Shown: positions 22,301 through 32,567, counted from the stretch's first letter. The stretch: DNA of 64,000 nt from JAPOXR01 sp964291445 (GCA_964291445.2 OZ219864.1:1178001-1242000); one strand, 5' to 3'. Notes: generated from the sequence alone by a model not told the origin. Program-made: numbers and translations.

Positions 22301-25300
22301 GCGCCTGTCCTCGCCGACTAACGCGGGATTTGCCGGCAGCGCGACGACCATCGACGGCACCGGCACCATCACCGATGACGACGATCCGCCGGTGCTCTCG
22401 ATCAACGACCCGAGCGTTACCGAGGGCAACAAGGACACGACCACGACCCTGTCGTTCACTGTCACCCTGACCCCGGCGAGCAGCAAGCAGGTCACCGTCG
22501 CCTATGCCGAGCTATCCGGCGGCACGGCCACCTCGGGCTCGGACTACACAGCGCTGACCAGCGGCACGCTCACCTTCGTCGCCGGCGACACCAGCAAGAC
22601 CATCGATGTGACGATCAACGGTGATGTGGTGGACGAGCCCAACGAGACCCTGAAGGTGCGCCTCTCGTCGCCGACCAACGCGACGCTCACCGGCGATGGC
22701 ACCACCCTCGACGGCACCGGCACCATCACCGATGACGACGGTCCGCCGACCGGCGTTGCGCTCAAGGTCGATAAGGCGAGTGTCGCCGAGAACGCCGGCA
22801 GCACGGCCATCCGCATCACCGCCGAGGTGACCGGCGGCACCGCCTACCCGGATGCGAAAACGGTTCAGGTCAACGTTGGCGCAGGCACCGACAACGCGGT
22901 CGAGGGCACCGACTACACCACGGTCGGGCGCCTCGATCTCACCATCGCCGCCGGCGCCATGTCGCAAACCTACGACTTCAACCTGGTGCCGAGCAACGAC
23001 GACCTCGACGAGGACAGCGAGACCATCAGCGTCACCGGCACCGCCACGTCGCTTACCGTCACCAGCACCACCATCACCCTGACCGACGACGACACGAGGG
23101 GCGTCTCGGTCTCGCCGGTGACCATCACGCTCGATGAGGCCGACGACGGCACCACCCCCGCCGAGGAGCACAAGGGGACATACAGGGTGGTGCTGGACAG
23201 CGAGCCCACCGACGACGTCAGCGTCAATATCAGTGTGCCCGCAGACGCGCCCTTCACGGTGAGCGCCACACAGCTCGACTTCACGCCATCGAACTGGAGC
23301 GACGCCCAGACGGTCACCGTGACCGCGACCGACGATGCCCTCGACAACACCGGCGGCAACCGCACCGCCACCATTTCCCACGCCTTGAGCGCCGCCGATA
23401 CCGACTATGAGGACGAGACCGCGGCTTCGGTGGCGGTGACGGTCAACGACGACGACGCCGCGCCCATGAACGCCACCCTCACCGTGGACGCCGATGCCGG
23501 CACCCTTGGCGATCAGGACAGCATCGGCGAGGGGGCGGGCCAGACCGCGGTCGAGGTCACCGTCAGCATCGACGATGCCACACGCTTCGACACGGCGCAG
23601 ACGGTGTCCGTCACCGTCGGCAAGAACGGCGATGGGGCGGTGGAAGGCACCGACTACGGCAACGTTGCCCGCTTCGACCTGACCATCGACGCCGGGGCGG
23701 CGAGCGGCAGCAAGAGCTTCAACCTGACGCCGACCGACGATGACTTCGACGAGGGCGATGAGAGCTTGAGCGTGGAGGGCGCCCTCGCGAGCCTCACCAT
23801 CGCCGCCGACAGCCTGACCATCACGGACGACGACACGGCGGCGCTGGTTCTTGCCCCGACGAGCGTCACCGTGATCGAGGGCGCGAACGGCACCTTCACC
23901 GTCAAACTCGCCACCCAGCCCACCGGCGAGGTGGCGGTGACCGTCAGCGGATTTACCGGCACTGACCTCACCATTGATGACACCTCACTGACCTTCACCA
24001 CGTCGAACTGGAATCGGGCGCAGACGGTGACGGTGAGTGCCGGCCAGGACGCCGACAAGACCAACGACTCGGCGACGCTCACCCTGAGCGCGAACGGCGG
24101 CGGCTATGCGTCCATCTCCGCCAGTCTACCGGTGACCACCTCCGACGATGAAGCCGTGGTCACCGTCGGCGCGGCGAGCGCAGCGGAGGGCAGCAGCGTC
24201 GGGTTCACCGTGACCCTGCCCGAAGCCGCGCCTGCCGGGGGCGTCACCGTTAACTACTCGACTTCCGATGGCCGGGGCGAGAGCACCGACGCCGGCTACC
24301 AGGTCGCCACCGCCGGCAGCGACTACACGGCGGCGGCGGACAACGCCAGAATCACCATCGCCCAGGGCCAGAGCAGCGGCACGATCAGCATTGCCACCAC
24401 CAATGACAACAGCTACGAAGGCGACCACCACTTCACCCTGACCCTCGATGCGGCCGCAGGTTTCGACATCAGCCCCTCGGCCGGGTCGGCCATCGGCACC
24501 ATCACCGATGCGGCGGACATGCCAAGCTACGCCTTCTCCGTCGCCGCGACCACGCTCGAGGAGGACGATGGCACCGCAACGCTGCGCGTGCAGCGAACCG
24601 GCGACACCGAAGTGCCGGCCACCTTGAGCTACGCCACCGCGAACGACACGGCGACGGGCGGTAGCGATTTCACCGCCATTGCCAGCACCAACCTCGCCTT
24701 CACCGCGGCAGAAACCAACAAGACCTTCACCGTTGCCATCACCGATGACAGCGACGACGAACCGGCGGAGGCCTTCAGCGTCAACCTCGGCGCCGTCTCC
24801 CACGCAAAGACTGGTTCCCAGGCGAGCCACACCGTCAACATCACCGACGACGACGCCACCACGGTGACGCTCGCCGCCCCGGCCGGCGACATCGCCGAGA
24901 AAAACGGCGGCAAGACCATCACCGTCACCCTCGGCCGCACGCTTGAAGGCGACGAGGCCCTTGCGGTGCCGCTTACCTTCGGCGGCGCGGCTGCGTTCGG
25001 CGAGGACTACACGCTCGCCGAGCCGAACTCGATCCCCACCGGCGTCAGCTATGAGAATTTGACGAGCACAAATCTCACCACCAATCCGCCAACCATCAAG
25101 TTCACCGGCATCTCGAGCGCCGCGCGCGCAGCCACGCTGACCCTCACCGCCGTGAACGACGTGATTGACGAGAACGGCGCCGAACCGGTGACCGTGGGTC
25201 TCGGTGTTCTCAACGCCAGCTCGGGGACCAACCTCGGCGGCGGCGCCTCCGGCACAGGTTCGACGAGCTTCAACATCAGCGACGACGACTCGGCGCCGGG

Positions 25301-28300
25301 CGGCATTTCCCTGAGCGTCGATACCAATTCGAGCACCAGCGGCAGCCAGACCAACCTTGCCGAGAACGCCGGCAAGACATCGGTCACGGTGACGGCGAGC
25401 GTGACCGGCGGCACTGCCTATCAGGACGCCAAAACAGTCGAAATCACCGTCGGCACGAGCGACGACAGCGCTGACGAAGGCGAGGACTACGCGACGGTCG
25501 AGGAATTGACACTCACCATCCCGGCCGGTGCGACAACGCGGGAACTCAGCTTCGATCTGACGCCCACCGATGATGATGTTGACGAGAACGACGAGATCAT
25601 CAGGATCGAAGGCGAGTCGGGCAATATCCCCATCAGCAACGCCTCCATCACCCTCAACGACAACGACACCAAGGGCGTGAGCGTCTCCAGTAGCAGCCTC
25701 ACCATTGAGGAAGTTGATGACGGCAGCACCCCCGGCACCGAAGAGCACAAGGCGAACTACACGGTGGGGCTCGACAGCCAGCCGACCGGCAATGTGCGTG
25801 TCACCCTGAACCTGCCGAACGGCGCACCCTTCACGGCCAGTCCCACCCAGCTCGACTTCACGTCGTCGAGCTGGGGTGCGCAGACGGTCACCGTCACCGC
25901 GGTCAATGACAACAACAACAATGCCGGCGGCAAGCGCAGCGCCACCATCACCCATACGTTGACCGCTTCGGACACCGACTATGACAGCGAAACCGTGGGC
26001 TCGGTGGCGGTGACCGTTAACGACGATGACGACGCACCCATGTCGGCGACCCTGAGCGTCGACGCCGATACCGGCACCGACGGCAAGCAGACCGACCTTG
26101 CCGAAGGCGGCGGCGCGAAGACGGTGCGGGTGACGGCGAGATTCGGCGGCAGCACCCGCTTTGACACCGCCCAGACGATTGCCGTTACGGTCGGCGCGAA
26201 TACCGACAGCGCCACCAGGGACACGGATTACAGCAGCGTCGATACCGTTAACGTCACCATCGCCGCCGGTGCCACCAGCGGCTACAAGGACTTCACGCTG
26301 ACGCCCACCGACGATGATGTTGACGAGGTCGACGAGTCGATCAGCCTGGTTGGTGCGCTCTCGGGCGTCACCGTGAGCAGCGTCAGCATCGGCTTGACCG
26401 ACGACGATGAGCGCGGCGCGACGCTGTCCGGCACCAGCCTGACGGTGAATGAGGTGGACACCGCAGCGACCACGGACACCAAGGAAAACGAGGCCACCTA
26501 CACGCTGGCGCTCGACAGCCAGCCGACCGCGGCGGTGCGCGTGAATCTCTCGCTGCCGAATGGCGCGCCGGTCACCATCAGCCCGACACATCTCGACTTC
26601 ACGACCTCGAATTGGGGCGCGCAGATGGTGACCGTCACCGCTGTGGATGACGACATCGACAATCCGAATGACCGGCGCGACACCACCATTACCCACACCA
26701 TGGTGGCGGGCAGTTCCGATTACGGGACGGTGACGGTGCCGAATGTCGGCGTGCGAGTGAACGACAACGACGCCGCACCGGGCGGCATTGCCCTGTCCGC
26801 CGATATCTCGAGCATTGCCGAAGACGCGGCCACCCGCAACGTGACGGTCACCGCTACCGTTGGCGGCGGCACCACCTACAGCGAGGCCAAGACCATCGAG
26901 GTCGAAGTGGGCGGCTCCGACGACAGCGCCACCGAGGGTGCCGACTACGCCGAAGTCGAGAAATTCAGCATCACCATCAACGCCGGCGCGACGACCGGCC
27001 AGAAAAGCTTCAGCCTGAACCCTACCGACGATGTGATCGACGAGCCGAACGAGACCATCGGCATCACCGGTACCGCCACCGGCATTGACGTGGACGGGGC
27101 CAGCATCAGCATTGCCGACAACGATGCCGCACCAACCGGCATCACGCTCTCGGTGAGCCCGGCGAGCGTGGCCGAGGATTCCGCCGCCACGACGGTGACG
27201 GTGACGGCCACGGTCACCGGCGGCACCACCTATGCCACGGCCAGGACGGTGCGCGTCGAGGTCGGCGACGGCAAAGACAGCGCCGCCGAGGGCACCGATT
27301 ACAAATCGGTGGACGACTTCGATCTCAGCATCGCGGCGGGTGCTGCGAGTGCGCAAAAGACCTTCAGCCTTGCGCCTGTCGACGATGACCGCGACGGGGC
27401 CGACAAGCGCATCAGCGTTACCGGCACGGCGACCGGCATCAGCATCGAAGGCACCCATATCGACCTGACCGACGACGAGGACCCGCCAACGCTGTCCATC
27501 GACTCGCCGGCGGTCGCCGAGGGCGCCGACGGCACCACGGCGCGCCTGCGCTTCAGCGTGCGGCTGGACACGGCGAGCGACAAACAGGTGACGGTGGATT
27601 ACGCCGACCGGGCGACAGGCACCGCCGATTCAGCCACCGACTACGCGGCGCTGACGGCCGGCACGCTCACCTTCGCGGCGGGCGAAACGGTCAAGCACGT
27701 CGACGTGACGGTGAATGGCGACGACGTGGACGAGGGCAACGAGACCGTCATCCTGCGCCTGTCCTCGCCGGGCAACGCAGTCTTTGCCGGCACCGCCACC
27801 ACCCTCGACGCCACCGGCACCATCACCGACGACGACACCCGCGGCGTGTCGGTTTCCCCGACGACCCTGGATATTGACGAACAGGACGACGCCTCGACGG
27901 CGTCCAAAAAGGAGCATCAAGGGACCTTCGCCGTCGCGCTCACCAGCGAGCCGACTGGCGGCACCGTCACCATCAACGTCGCCAGCGGCGCGACAGGCAC
28001 CGCCACCGTCTCGCCGCAGAGCCTCACCTTCAATGCCTCGAACTGGGAGACGGCGCAGAACGTCACCGTGACCGCGGTGGATGACGTCTATGACAACACC
28101 GATGACGCCCGTAAGGCGATCATCACCAACACGGTGAGCGCCTCCGGCACGGATTACTCGGGCGAGACGGCGTCAAACGTAACCGTGACCGTCGACGACG
28201 ACGACACCGCCCCCATGGACGTGGCGCTCAGCGTGGACACCACGACACTTGCCGAGGATGCGGGTGCGACCAGCATCACCGTCACCGCGACGCTGAAGGG

Positions 28301-31300
28301 CGACGCCCGCTTCGCCGCCGACAAGACGGTGCGCATCACCGTGGGCGGGGATGCGGACGCGGCGGTGTCAGGTACCGACTACAAGGGCGTCGAAGCCTTT
28401 GACATCACCATTACCGCAAGCCAGGCGAGCGGCGAGCAGAGCTTCACCCTCAAGCCGACCGATGACGTGATCGACGAGCCGACCGAGAATCTGAGCGTCA
28501 CCGGCAAGCTCGCGGGCCTCACCGTCGCCCCGGCCAGCATCAGCATCACCGACAATGACGCCGCGCCGACCGGCATCGCGCTTTCGGTGAACACCGACAG
28601 CGTCAGCGAGAGTGCCGCCGCCACATCGGTCACAGTCACGGCAGATGTGCAGGGTGGCACCACCTACGGAGAGGTAACCGCGGTCAGCGTGATTGTCGGC
28701 GCGACTGCGGACAGCGCCAGTGAAGGCGCCGACTACACACGAGTGGATGTATTCACCATCGACATCCCGGTGGGTGCGGCCAGCGCGAGCGAGTCCTTCA
28801 ATCTCGCGCCGGTCAATGACATCATCGACGAACCGACGGAGAGGTTGAGCGTCAGCGGCAAGTCGGGCGATCTGACGGTCACCGGCGCCGGCACCATCGA
28901 TATCACCGACGACGACGCCACCCCCTCCGCGAGTCTGGTGCTCTCAAAGACGACGATCAACGAGGATGGCGGCAGCGCGAAGTTGGGCGCCACCATCAGC
29001 GGCCCGTCAAGCCAAGCGCTGACGCTGGCAGTCGCGGTCGATCTGGTCGCGCCGATGACGACCAACGATTTCACCATCACCGCCAATCCGGAGCTGATCA
29101 TTCCGGCTGGCGAAACCTCAAGTTCCGCCAAAATCGCCGTTACCGCCGTGGACAACGACGAGGACCATGCCGTTGACGACAAGCAGTTGCACCTGTCGGC
29201 GACCGCGAGCGGCGGGCTTGGCATCGCCAACCCCGACGAGGTCACCCTCACGATCAGGGATGACGACAAGGCGGGCGTGAATTTCTCCGCGAGCGAGATC
29301 GAGGTCGAGAAGGACGAGACAACCACCATCGTTGTGAGCCTTCGCTCGAAGCCGACGATGGACACCACCGTGGTCCTGACGAGCAGCAACCCGAAGGTGG
29401 CAGAGCTGAGCGCAAGCCCGCGCGGGACGAGCGTCGAATTGCTGTTCACGCCGGAGAACTGGAACGTGCCCCGAACCGTCACCGTTCACGGCATGGAGGA
29501 CGGCGATGTGTCAATCGATACCACAATCCAGAGTGCCGACCCGATCTATGCGGCGGCACCAGCGCCAAAACCCTTGCGAACCAACGTCATCGGCGTGCCG
29601 AACCTCACCCTGACGGCCAGCGAAGACTATATCGGAGAAGGTGAGGCGGCGACATTCACGATCAAGGCCGACCGGTTGCCGACGACCGATGTGTCGGTGA
29701 AGATCGAGGTGGGGTATGGCGATTGCTGCATCGGCACTGGGGAGATCCTGGCCGAGGGCGAGAAAGGCGCAAGAGCCGTGACGCTGCCCTGGGGACAGAA
29801 ATCGGTCAGCTTCAAGGTGCAGACCGACGACGACGATGCGGTTCATGGCATCGGCACCAGGCGCGGCAACAAGTCCATCAACGCACAGATTGTCGAGAGC
29901 GATGCGTACCGCATCGATCATACACCCAATGACGAACTGGCGCGCTTCACCTGGTACGACTCGGTGAGGGTCGGGGAAAACGATCCGGTAACCCCGGTGC
30001 CGCCAGCCGATATCATCGTGTCCGTCTCCGGCCCGGAGAGCGTGATGGAAGGCAAGACCGCAACGTTCACCTTCACTGCATCGAAGGCGCCCAAGCGCGA
30101 CATGAACATCGATTTCTACCTCGGCATGGGCGGCGACTTCACAACCACTCCCGCCTACGTCTTCGATGAGAATGTCATGGCCGGCCTCAAGTCCCTTGAC
30201 GTGACCCTGCCCGCCGGCGCGGTGACCACCACGTTCAGCATCGCCATCGACGATGATGGACGCACCCAGGGACATGGCAGGATGGGTGTGATCGTCTCGA
30301 GTGCATACGACAATTCCTATGATCGAGCCGAACGGCCCGACGAGGAGGCGCTGGTCGAGATCGTCGACGACGAGACGGCCGATTTCGGAATTCTCTCGGT
30401 TGCCGATGCCGAGACACGGGAAGGGCCGAATGCCGCTCTCGTCTACGCGGTGAGCCTCGAGCGCAAGACGGGCAATCGGCGGGTCCGTGCCTTCTGGCGG
30501 ATGCATGACGGCACGGCCAGGGATGGCACGGATTACCGCGGCTCGAGCGGCATGATCTTCTTCAACCCCGGGGAGACCGAGAAGCGGATAGCAGTGCCCG
30601 TCATCGATGACGCCGAGGCCGAGGGCGACGAGACGCTGCAATTCGAGCTGTACAATCCCGAGCCTGGATGGGTCATGCGCGGCAAGGCGCTCGGCACCAT
30701 CCTGGATGACGAGCAGGTGGGCCAGGCGGCTTCTCAGGCGGCTGAAGCCAGCCTCCGGGTCGAGGATGCGCGGGTGACGGAAGCGCCCGGGGCAGAGCTG
30801 GCGTTCACGGTAAGACTGATCGGGGCGGGCGGTGCCCGCAGCGACCCCGTGACGGTCGATTATGCGACCGATGACGGCACTGCGACGGCGGGGGTGGATT
30901 ACGCGGCGGTCTCTGGCACGCTGAACTTCGCGCCCGGGCAGAGGCAGAAGACGGTGCGGGTGCCGGTCCATGATGATGCGCATGACGAGGGCGAGGAGAC
31001 GATGACGCTGGTGCTCTCATCGCCTGAGGGTGCAGTGCTGTCGCGTGCCGAGGCGACAGGCACGATCGTCAACTCGGACCCGATGCCGGCGGCGTGGCTG
31101 GCGCGCTTCGGTCGCGCCGTGGCGCAGCAGGCGCTGGACGGGATCGCTGGACGAATCGACGCGCCGCGCAGCCCGGGCTTCGAAGGCACGGTCGCCGGCC
31201 AGGCGCTGAGCCCCGATTCCGCCACCCAGGGTCGGGAAAGCACCGATGATACGATCCCGGCATCATATGCCGATGAGGACCCGCCGGCCCTCGCAGCCCA

Positions 31301-32567
31301 GATCGAAGATAATGGCGGGGCGAGCGGGGCAGGCTCGCTCTCCACCACTTTCCGCGAGGCGCTGCTCGGCAGCAGTTTCACCGCGACCGCCGAGAAGGAC
31401 ACGCGTGGCGGCAGCCTGGCCGTCTGGGGACGGGGTGCCCGGTCGAGCTTTGGCGGCAGGGAGGGGGCAATCTCGCTCGATGGCGAGGCGATAACGGCCA
31501 TGCTGGGCGCCGATTATGCCCGTGACGACTGGCTGCTCGGCATGACCCTGATGCAGAGCGGCGGCAAGGGAAGCTATTCCGGTGCGGGTATGGAGAGCGC
31601 CCCGCAACCCTGCGCCGACCCGTGCAGCGGCGGCATCGGCAGCAGCGGGAAGGTGGAGGCATCACTGACGGCGGCGGTGCCGTACGCGTCACTGCAGGTC
31701 TCGGAGCGGCTGGCCCTGTGGGGCGCCCTCGGTTACGGATCGGGCGAGGTGACGCTGAACCCGGATCGGGGCGGATCCCTCAGATCGGAAATCGCCTGGT
31801 CGATGGCGGCAGCCGGGCTGCGCGGCAGCCTCACCGCTCCGCTGGCGGACGGCCCCGGCCCGACCCTGGCCGTGACCTCGGACGCAATGTGGACGCGCAC
31901 CTCCTCGGTGCGAACGCATGAGCTGGCGCCGGCGAATTCCACCGTGACCCGTTTCAGGATCGGCCTGGAGGGCAGCTACCGGATTGCCCTCGAGAGCGGC
32001 AACTGGCTGGAGTCCCGGCTCGAGGCGGGTTTGCGCCATGATGGCGGCGATGCCGAGACCGGCTTCGGGATCGAACTTGGCGGCGGCATCGCCTGGATGG
32101 ACCCGTCGCTCGGCCTGTCGCTCGACTTGTCAGGTCGGGCGCTGGTGGCCCATGATTCCGACGATCTGAAGGATCGGGGTTTTGCCGCCTCGCTGGCCTG
32201 GGATCCCGACCCGGCCAGCCGCCGCGGCCCATCGGTGTCGATGTCCCAGGATTGGGGCGGACAGGCCGAGGGCGGCCTCGACGGGCTGTTTGCGGCCGAT
32301 CCGCTGGACGTCTCGGGATCTGTCCCCGAGAGCCGCTGGTCGGCCGAGGCGGCCTATGGCTTCCCGGCTTTCTCCGGAAACTATACCGGCAGCCCGCAAT
32401 TTGGCATCGGCATCAACGGCGCAGGGCGCGATTACAGCCTGGGTTGGCAGCTGGAGCCGGAAGAAGGCGCCCCCGACATCACCTTCGGCGTGAAGGCCAC
32501 CCGCCAGGAGAGCCACGCCGCGCCAGCCGTGCACGGAGCCGGAATCGAGGCGACGATCCGCTGGTAG
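17943..32567 (+). CDS. Giant Calx-beta repeat surface protein, C-terminal fragment with outer-membrane beta-barrel
   Basis: 4,874 residues continue the repeat chain of the preceding frame with about 35 more module boundaries. The last part before the barrel (about 29270-31080) is less repetitive. At about residue 4383 a linker begins with WLARFGRAVAQQ, a sequence I associate with the junction to autotransporter-like barrels in large alphaproteobacterial repeat proteins. About 390 residues from residue 4487 on then alternate short hydrophobic and polar strands with many glycines (for example AVWGRGARSSFGG), and the chain ends in the aromatic residue W (IEATIRW). This fits an outer-membrane beta-barrel anchor. 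With the frameshift repaired, the product is at least about 10,850 residues, still lacking its N-terminus. Without repair this fragment has no signal peptide. Function as a calcium-stiffened surface fibre is inferred. Confidence 0.85.
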   Translation: MTVPLSVTGATVATHYTLALKDNGGTGVSLDTTAPHSAQHPAVTLSGAGEQTATLTLTAVANTDNASRTVAIGYGTGTRLPTSSGLSGGISTSGSASVPILDDDAMVSVAAASAAEGSAVVFTVTLPEVAPSGGVSVGYSTTDGRGNDDDDAHQVATSADYTAAAERAALTIAQGQRSGTISIATTQDSTYEGDHHFTLNLDSTSHFNLSTTADSATGTITDAADAPSFAFSAASTDADEDDGTLTLTVARTGDTLVAATVSYATTNGTATGGSDFTAIASTELDFTASEASKTITVSLTDDSTDEPAEAFTVDLTAGAHAQLGSTSSHSINITDNDATTVTLEAPSTAIDENAGAKTITVTLGRALKGDETLTVPLTFAGSAAFGADYTLAAPSQTPTGVSYSNLASTDLADNPPSIAFSGVDSAASSATVILTATADTTDEGTSESVTVGLGALNASSGTNLDGGASGSGTASFNITDNDDAPAGITLTVDKSTIAEDASTATVTVTATVTGGTAYATNKTATVKVGKSGDTAVEGTDYANVADIELTINAMETSAEKTFSLDPTDDALDEDTKTISVTGTSGDIAVTGANITITDDDDAPTVSVADATAVNEGNDPNTTVNLSFTVTLDAVSGKQVTVPYTLGGTATATDDYTAPSPKSVSIAAGSRSANIDIPVKGDTLDEPNETITVTLGAPTNATVSATEGAGEASGAITDDDATRVVLARAGSSGIAEDGGAVDVTITLGRALVAGESVTVPLTVTGATETTHYTLGLKGNGGIGVSLDTTTPNNAQNPSVTLSGAGARTATLALTAVANTDRLSRTVAIFYGTSNRAPSSTGLAGGISATGSVSVPILDDDAMVGVTAASVAEGGNMDFTVTLPDPAPTGGVTVGYSTSNGRGNASDATHQIATGADYTAASDGATITIAENGRSGTIRIATTDDSTYEGDHYFTLTLTSTSHFNLSTTAGSATGTITDAADTPSFVFSAASTTADEGDGTVALTVQKSGTTLVDATVSYQTVDGTATGGSDFTAIASTDLVFKASESSKSFNVSLTNDSADETAEAFTVSLTAGADAKLGSQSRQTVNITDDDATTVTLEAPSTAIDENGGAKTLTVELGRVLRGRTSLTGDEVLSVPLTFGGSAAFGADYTLAAPNTTPTGVTYSNLASTDLAANPPTVSFSGVDSAASSATLTLTAKADATDEGETESVTVGLGTLNASSGTNLGGGASGSGTASFNITDDDDAPDGITLTLDTASMAENDATATVKVTATVTGGTAYATDTTVSVKVGVDGDSAVEGTDYADIDDFELTINAMETGAEKTFSFDPTDDTLDEDNEKINVTGAADGVTVSGANITLTDDDDPPTLSINSPSIAESDSGETATLRFTVSLGAASGKQVTVAYTEQSGGTADSGTDYAALTPGTLTFAAGDRSKTIDVTVNGDVTDEDNETLKLRLSSPTNAGFAGSATTIDGTGTITDDDDPPVLSINDPSVTEGNKDTTTTLSFTVTLTPASSKQVTVAYAELSGGTATSGSDYTALTSGTLTFVAGDTSKTIDVTINGDVVDEPNETLKVRLSSPTNATLTGDGTTLDGTGTITDDDGPPTGVALKVDKASVAENAGSTAIRITAEVTGGTAYPDAKTVQVNVGAGTDNAVEGTDYTTVGRLDLTIAAGAMSQTYDFNLVPSNDDLDEDSETISVTGTATSLTVTSTTITLTDDDTRGVSVSPVTITLDEADDGTTPAEEHKGTYRVVLDSEPTDDVSVNISVPADAPFTVSATQLDFTPSNWSDAQTVTVTATDDALDNTGGNRTATISHALSAADTDYEDETAASVAVTVNDDDAAPMNATLTVDADAGTLGDQDSIGEGAGQTAVEVTVSIDDATRFDTAQTVSVTVGKNGDGAVEGTDYGNVARFDLTIDAGAASGSKSFNLTPTDDDFDEGDESLSVEGALASLTIAADSLTITDDDTAALVLAPTSVTVIEGANGTFTVKLATQPTGEVAVTVSGFTGTDLTIDDTSLTFTTSNWNRAQTVTVSAGQDADKTNDSATLTLSANGGGYASISASLPVTTSDDEAVVTVGAASAAEGSSVGFTVTLPEAAPAGGVTVNYSTSDGRGESTDAGYQVATAGSDYTAAADNARITIAQGQSSGTISIATTNDNSYEGDHHFTLTLDAAAGFDISPSAGSAIGTITDAADMPSYAFSVAATTLEEDDGTATLRVQRTGDTEVPATLSYATANDTATGGSDFTAIASTNLAFTAAETNKTFTVAITDDSDDEPAEAFSVNLGAVSHAKTGSQASHTVNITDDDATTVTLAAPAGDIAEKNGGKTITVTLGRTLEGDEALAVPLTFGGAAAFGEDYTLAEPNSIPTGVSYENLTSTNLTTNPPTIKFTGISSAARAATLTLTAVNDVIDENGAEPVTVGLGVLNASSGTNLGGGASGTGSTSFNISDDDSAPGGISLSVDTNSSTSGSQTNLAENAGKTSVTVTASVTGGTAYQDAKTVEITVGTSDDSADEGEDYATVEELTLTIPAGATTRELSFDLTPTDDDVDENDEIIRIEGESGNIPISNASITLNDNDTKGVSVSSSSLTIEEVDDGSTPGTEEHKANYTVGLDSQPTGNVRVTLNLPNGAPFTASPTQLDFTSSSWGAQTVTVTAVNDNNNNAGGKRSATITHTLTASDTDYDSETVGSVAVTVNDDDDAPMSATLSVDADTGTDGKQTDLAEGGGAKTVRVTARFGGSTRFDTAQTIAVTVGANTDSATRDTDYSSVDTVNVTIAAGATSGYKDFTLTPTDDDVDEVDESISLVGALSGVTVSSVSIGLTDDDERGATLSGTSLTVNEVDTAATTDTKENEATYTLALDSQPTAAVRVNLSLPNGAPVTISPTHLDFTTSNWGAQMVTVTAVDDDIDNPNDRRDTTITHTMVAGSSDYGTVTVPNVGVRVNDNDAAPGGIALSADISSIAEDAATRNVTVTATVGGGTTYSEAKTIEVEVGGSDDSATEGADYAEVEKFSITINAGATTGQKSFSLNPTDDVIDEPNETIGITGTATGIDVDGASISIADNDAAPTGITLSVSPASVAEDSAATTVTVTATVTGGTTYATARTVRVEVGDGKDSAAEGTDYKSVDDFDLSIAAGAASAQKTFSLAPVDDDRDGADKRISVTGTATGISIEGTHIDLTDDEDPPTLSIDSPAVAEGADGTTARLRFSVRLDTASDKQVTVDYADRATGTADSATDYAALTAGTLTFAAGETVKHVDVTVNGDDVDEGNETVILRLSSPGNAVFAGTATTLDATGTITDDDTRGVSVSPTTLDIDEQDDASTASKKEHQGTFAVALTSEPTGGTVTINVASGATGTATVSPQSLTFNASNWETAQNVTVTAVDDVYDNTDDARKAIITNTVSASGTDYSGETASNVTVTVDDDDTAPMDVALSVDTTTLAEDAGATSITVTATLKGDARFAADKTVRITVGGDADAAVSGTDYKGVEAFDITITASQASGEQSFTLKPTDDVIDEPTENLSVTGKLAGLTVAPASISITDNDAAPTGIALSVNTDSVSESAAATSVTVTADVQGGTTYGEVTAVSVIVGATADSASEGADYTRVDVFTIDIPVGAASASESFNLAPVNDIIDEPTERLSVSGKSGDLTVTGAGTIDITDDDATPSASLVLSKTTINEDGGSAKLGATISGPSSQALTLAVAVDLVAPMTTNDFTITANPELIIPAGETSSSAKIAVTAVDNDEDHAVDDKQLHLSATASGGLGIANPDEVTLTIRDDDKAGVNFSASEIEVEKDETTTIVVSLRSKPTMDTTVVLTSSNPKVAELSASPRGTSVELLFTPENWNVPRTVTVHGMEDGDVSIDTTIQSADPIYAAAPAPKPLRTNVIGVPNLTLTASEDYIGEGEAATFTIKADRLPTTDVSVKIEVGYGDCCIGTGEILAEGEKGARAVTLPWGQKSVSFKVQTDDDDAVHGIGTRRGNKSINAQIVESDAYRIDHTPNDELARFTWYDSVRVGENDPVTPVPPADIIVSVSGPESVMEGKTATFTFTASKAPKRDMNIDFYLGMGGDFTTTPAYVFDENVMAGLKSLDVTLPAGAVTTTFSIAIDDDGRTQGHGRMGVIVSSAYDNSYDRAERPDEEALVEIVDDETADFGILSVADAETREGPNAALVYAVSLERKTGNRRVRAFWRMHDGTARDGTDYRGSSGMIFFNPGETEKRIAVPVIDDAEAEGDETLQFELYNPEPGWVMRGKALGTILDDEQVGQAASQAAEASLRVEDARVTEAPGAELAFTVRLIGAGGARSDPVTVDYATDDGTATAGVDYAAVSGTLNFAPGQRQKTVRVPVHDDAHDEGEETMTLVLSSPEGAVLSRAEATGTIVNSDPMPAAWLARFGRAVAQQALDGIAGRIDAPRSPGFEGTVAGQALSPDSATQGRESTDDTIPASYADEDPPALAAQIEDNGGASGAGSLSTTFREALLGSSFTATAEKDTRGGSLAVWGRGARSSFGGREGAISLDGEAITAMLGADYARDDWLLGMTLMQSGGKGSYSGAGMESAPQPCADPCSGGIGSSGKVEASLTAAVPYASLQVSERLALWGALGYGSGEVTLNPDRGGSLRSEIAWSMAAAGLRGSLTAPLADGPGPTLAVTSDAMWTRTSSVRTHELAPANSTVTRFRIGLEGSYRIALESGNWLESRLEAGLRHDGGDAETGFGIELGGGIAWMDPSLGLSLDLSGRALVAHDSDDLKDRGFAASLAWDPDPASRRGPSVSMSQDWGGQAEGGLDGLFAADPLDVSGSVPESRWSAEAAYGFPAFSGNYTGSPQFGIGINGAGRDYSLGWQLEPEEGAPDITFGVKATRQESHAAPAVHGAGIEATIRW
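20099..21670 (+). repeat. Supra-repeat copy 5
   Basis: Same order. Module D has an insertion of about six residues around RVLRGRTSLTGDE that the other copies lack. Confidence 0.83.
24152..25287 (+). repeat. Supra-repeat copy 6, partial (modules B, C, D)
   Basis: Module A is missing; B, C and D follow in the usual order and are the most diverged of the set (for example YSNL-STDL has become YENLTSTNLTT). This suggests the oldest copy. Confidence 0.75.
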
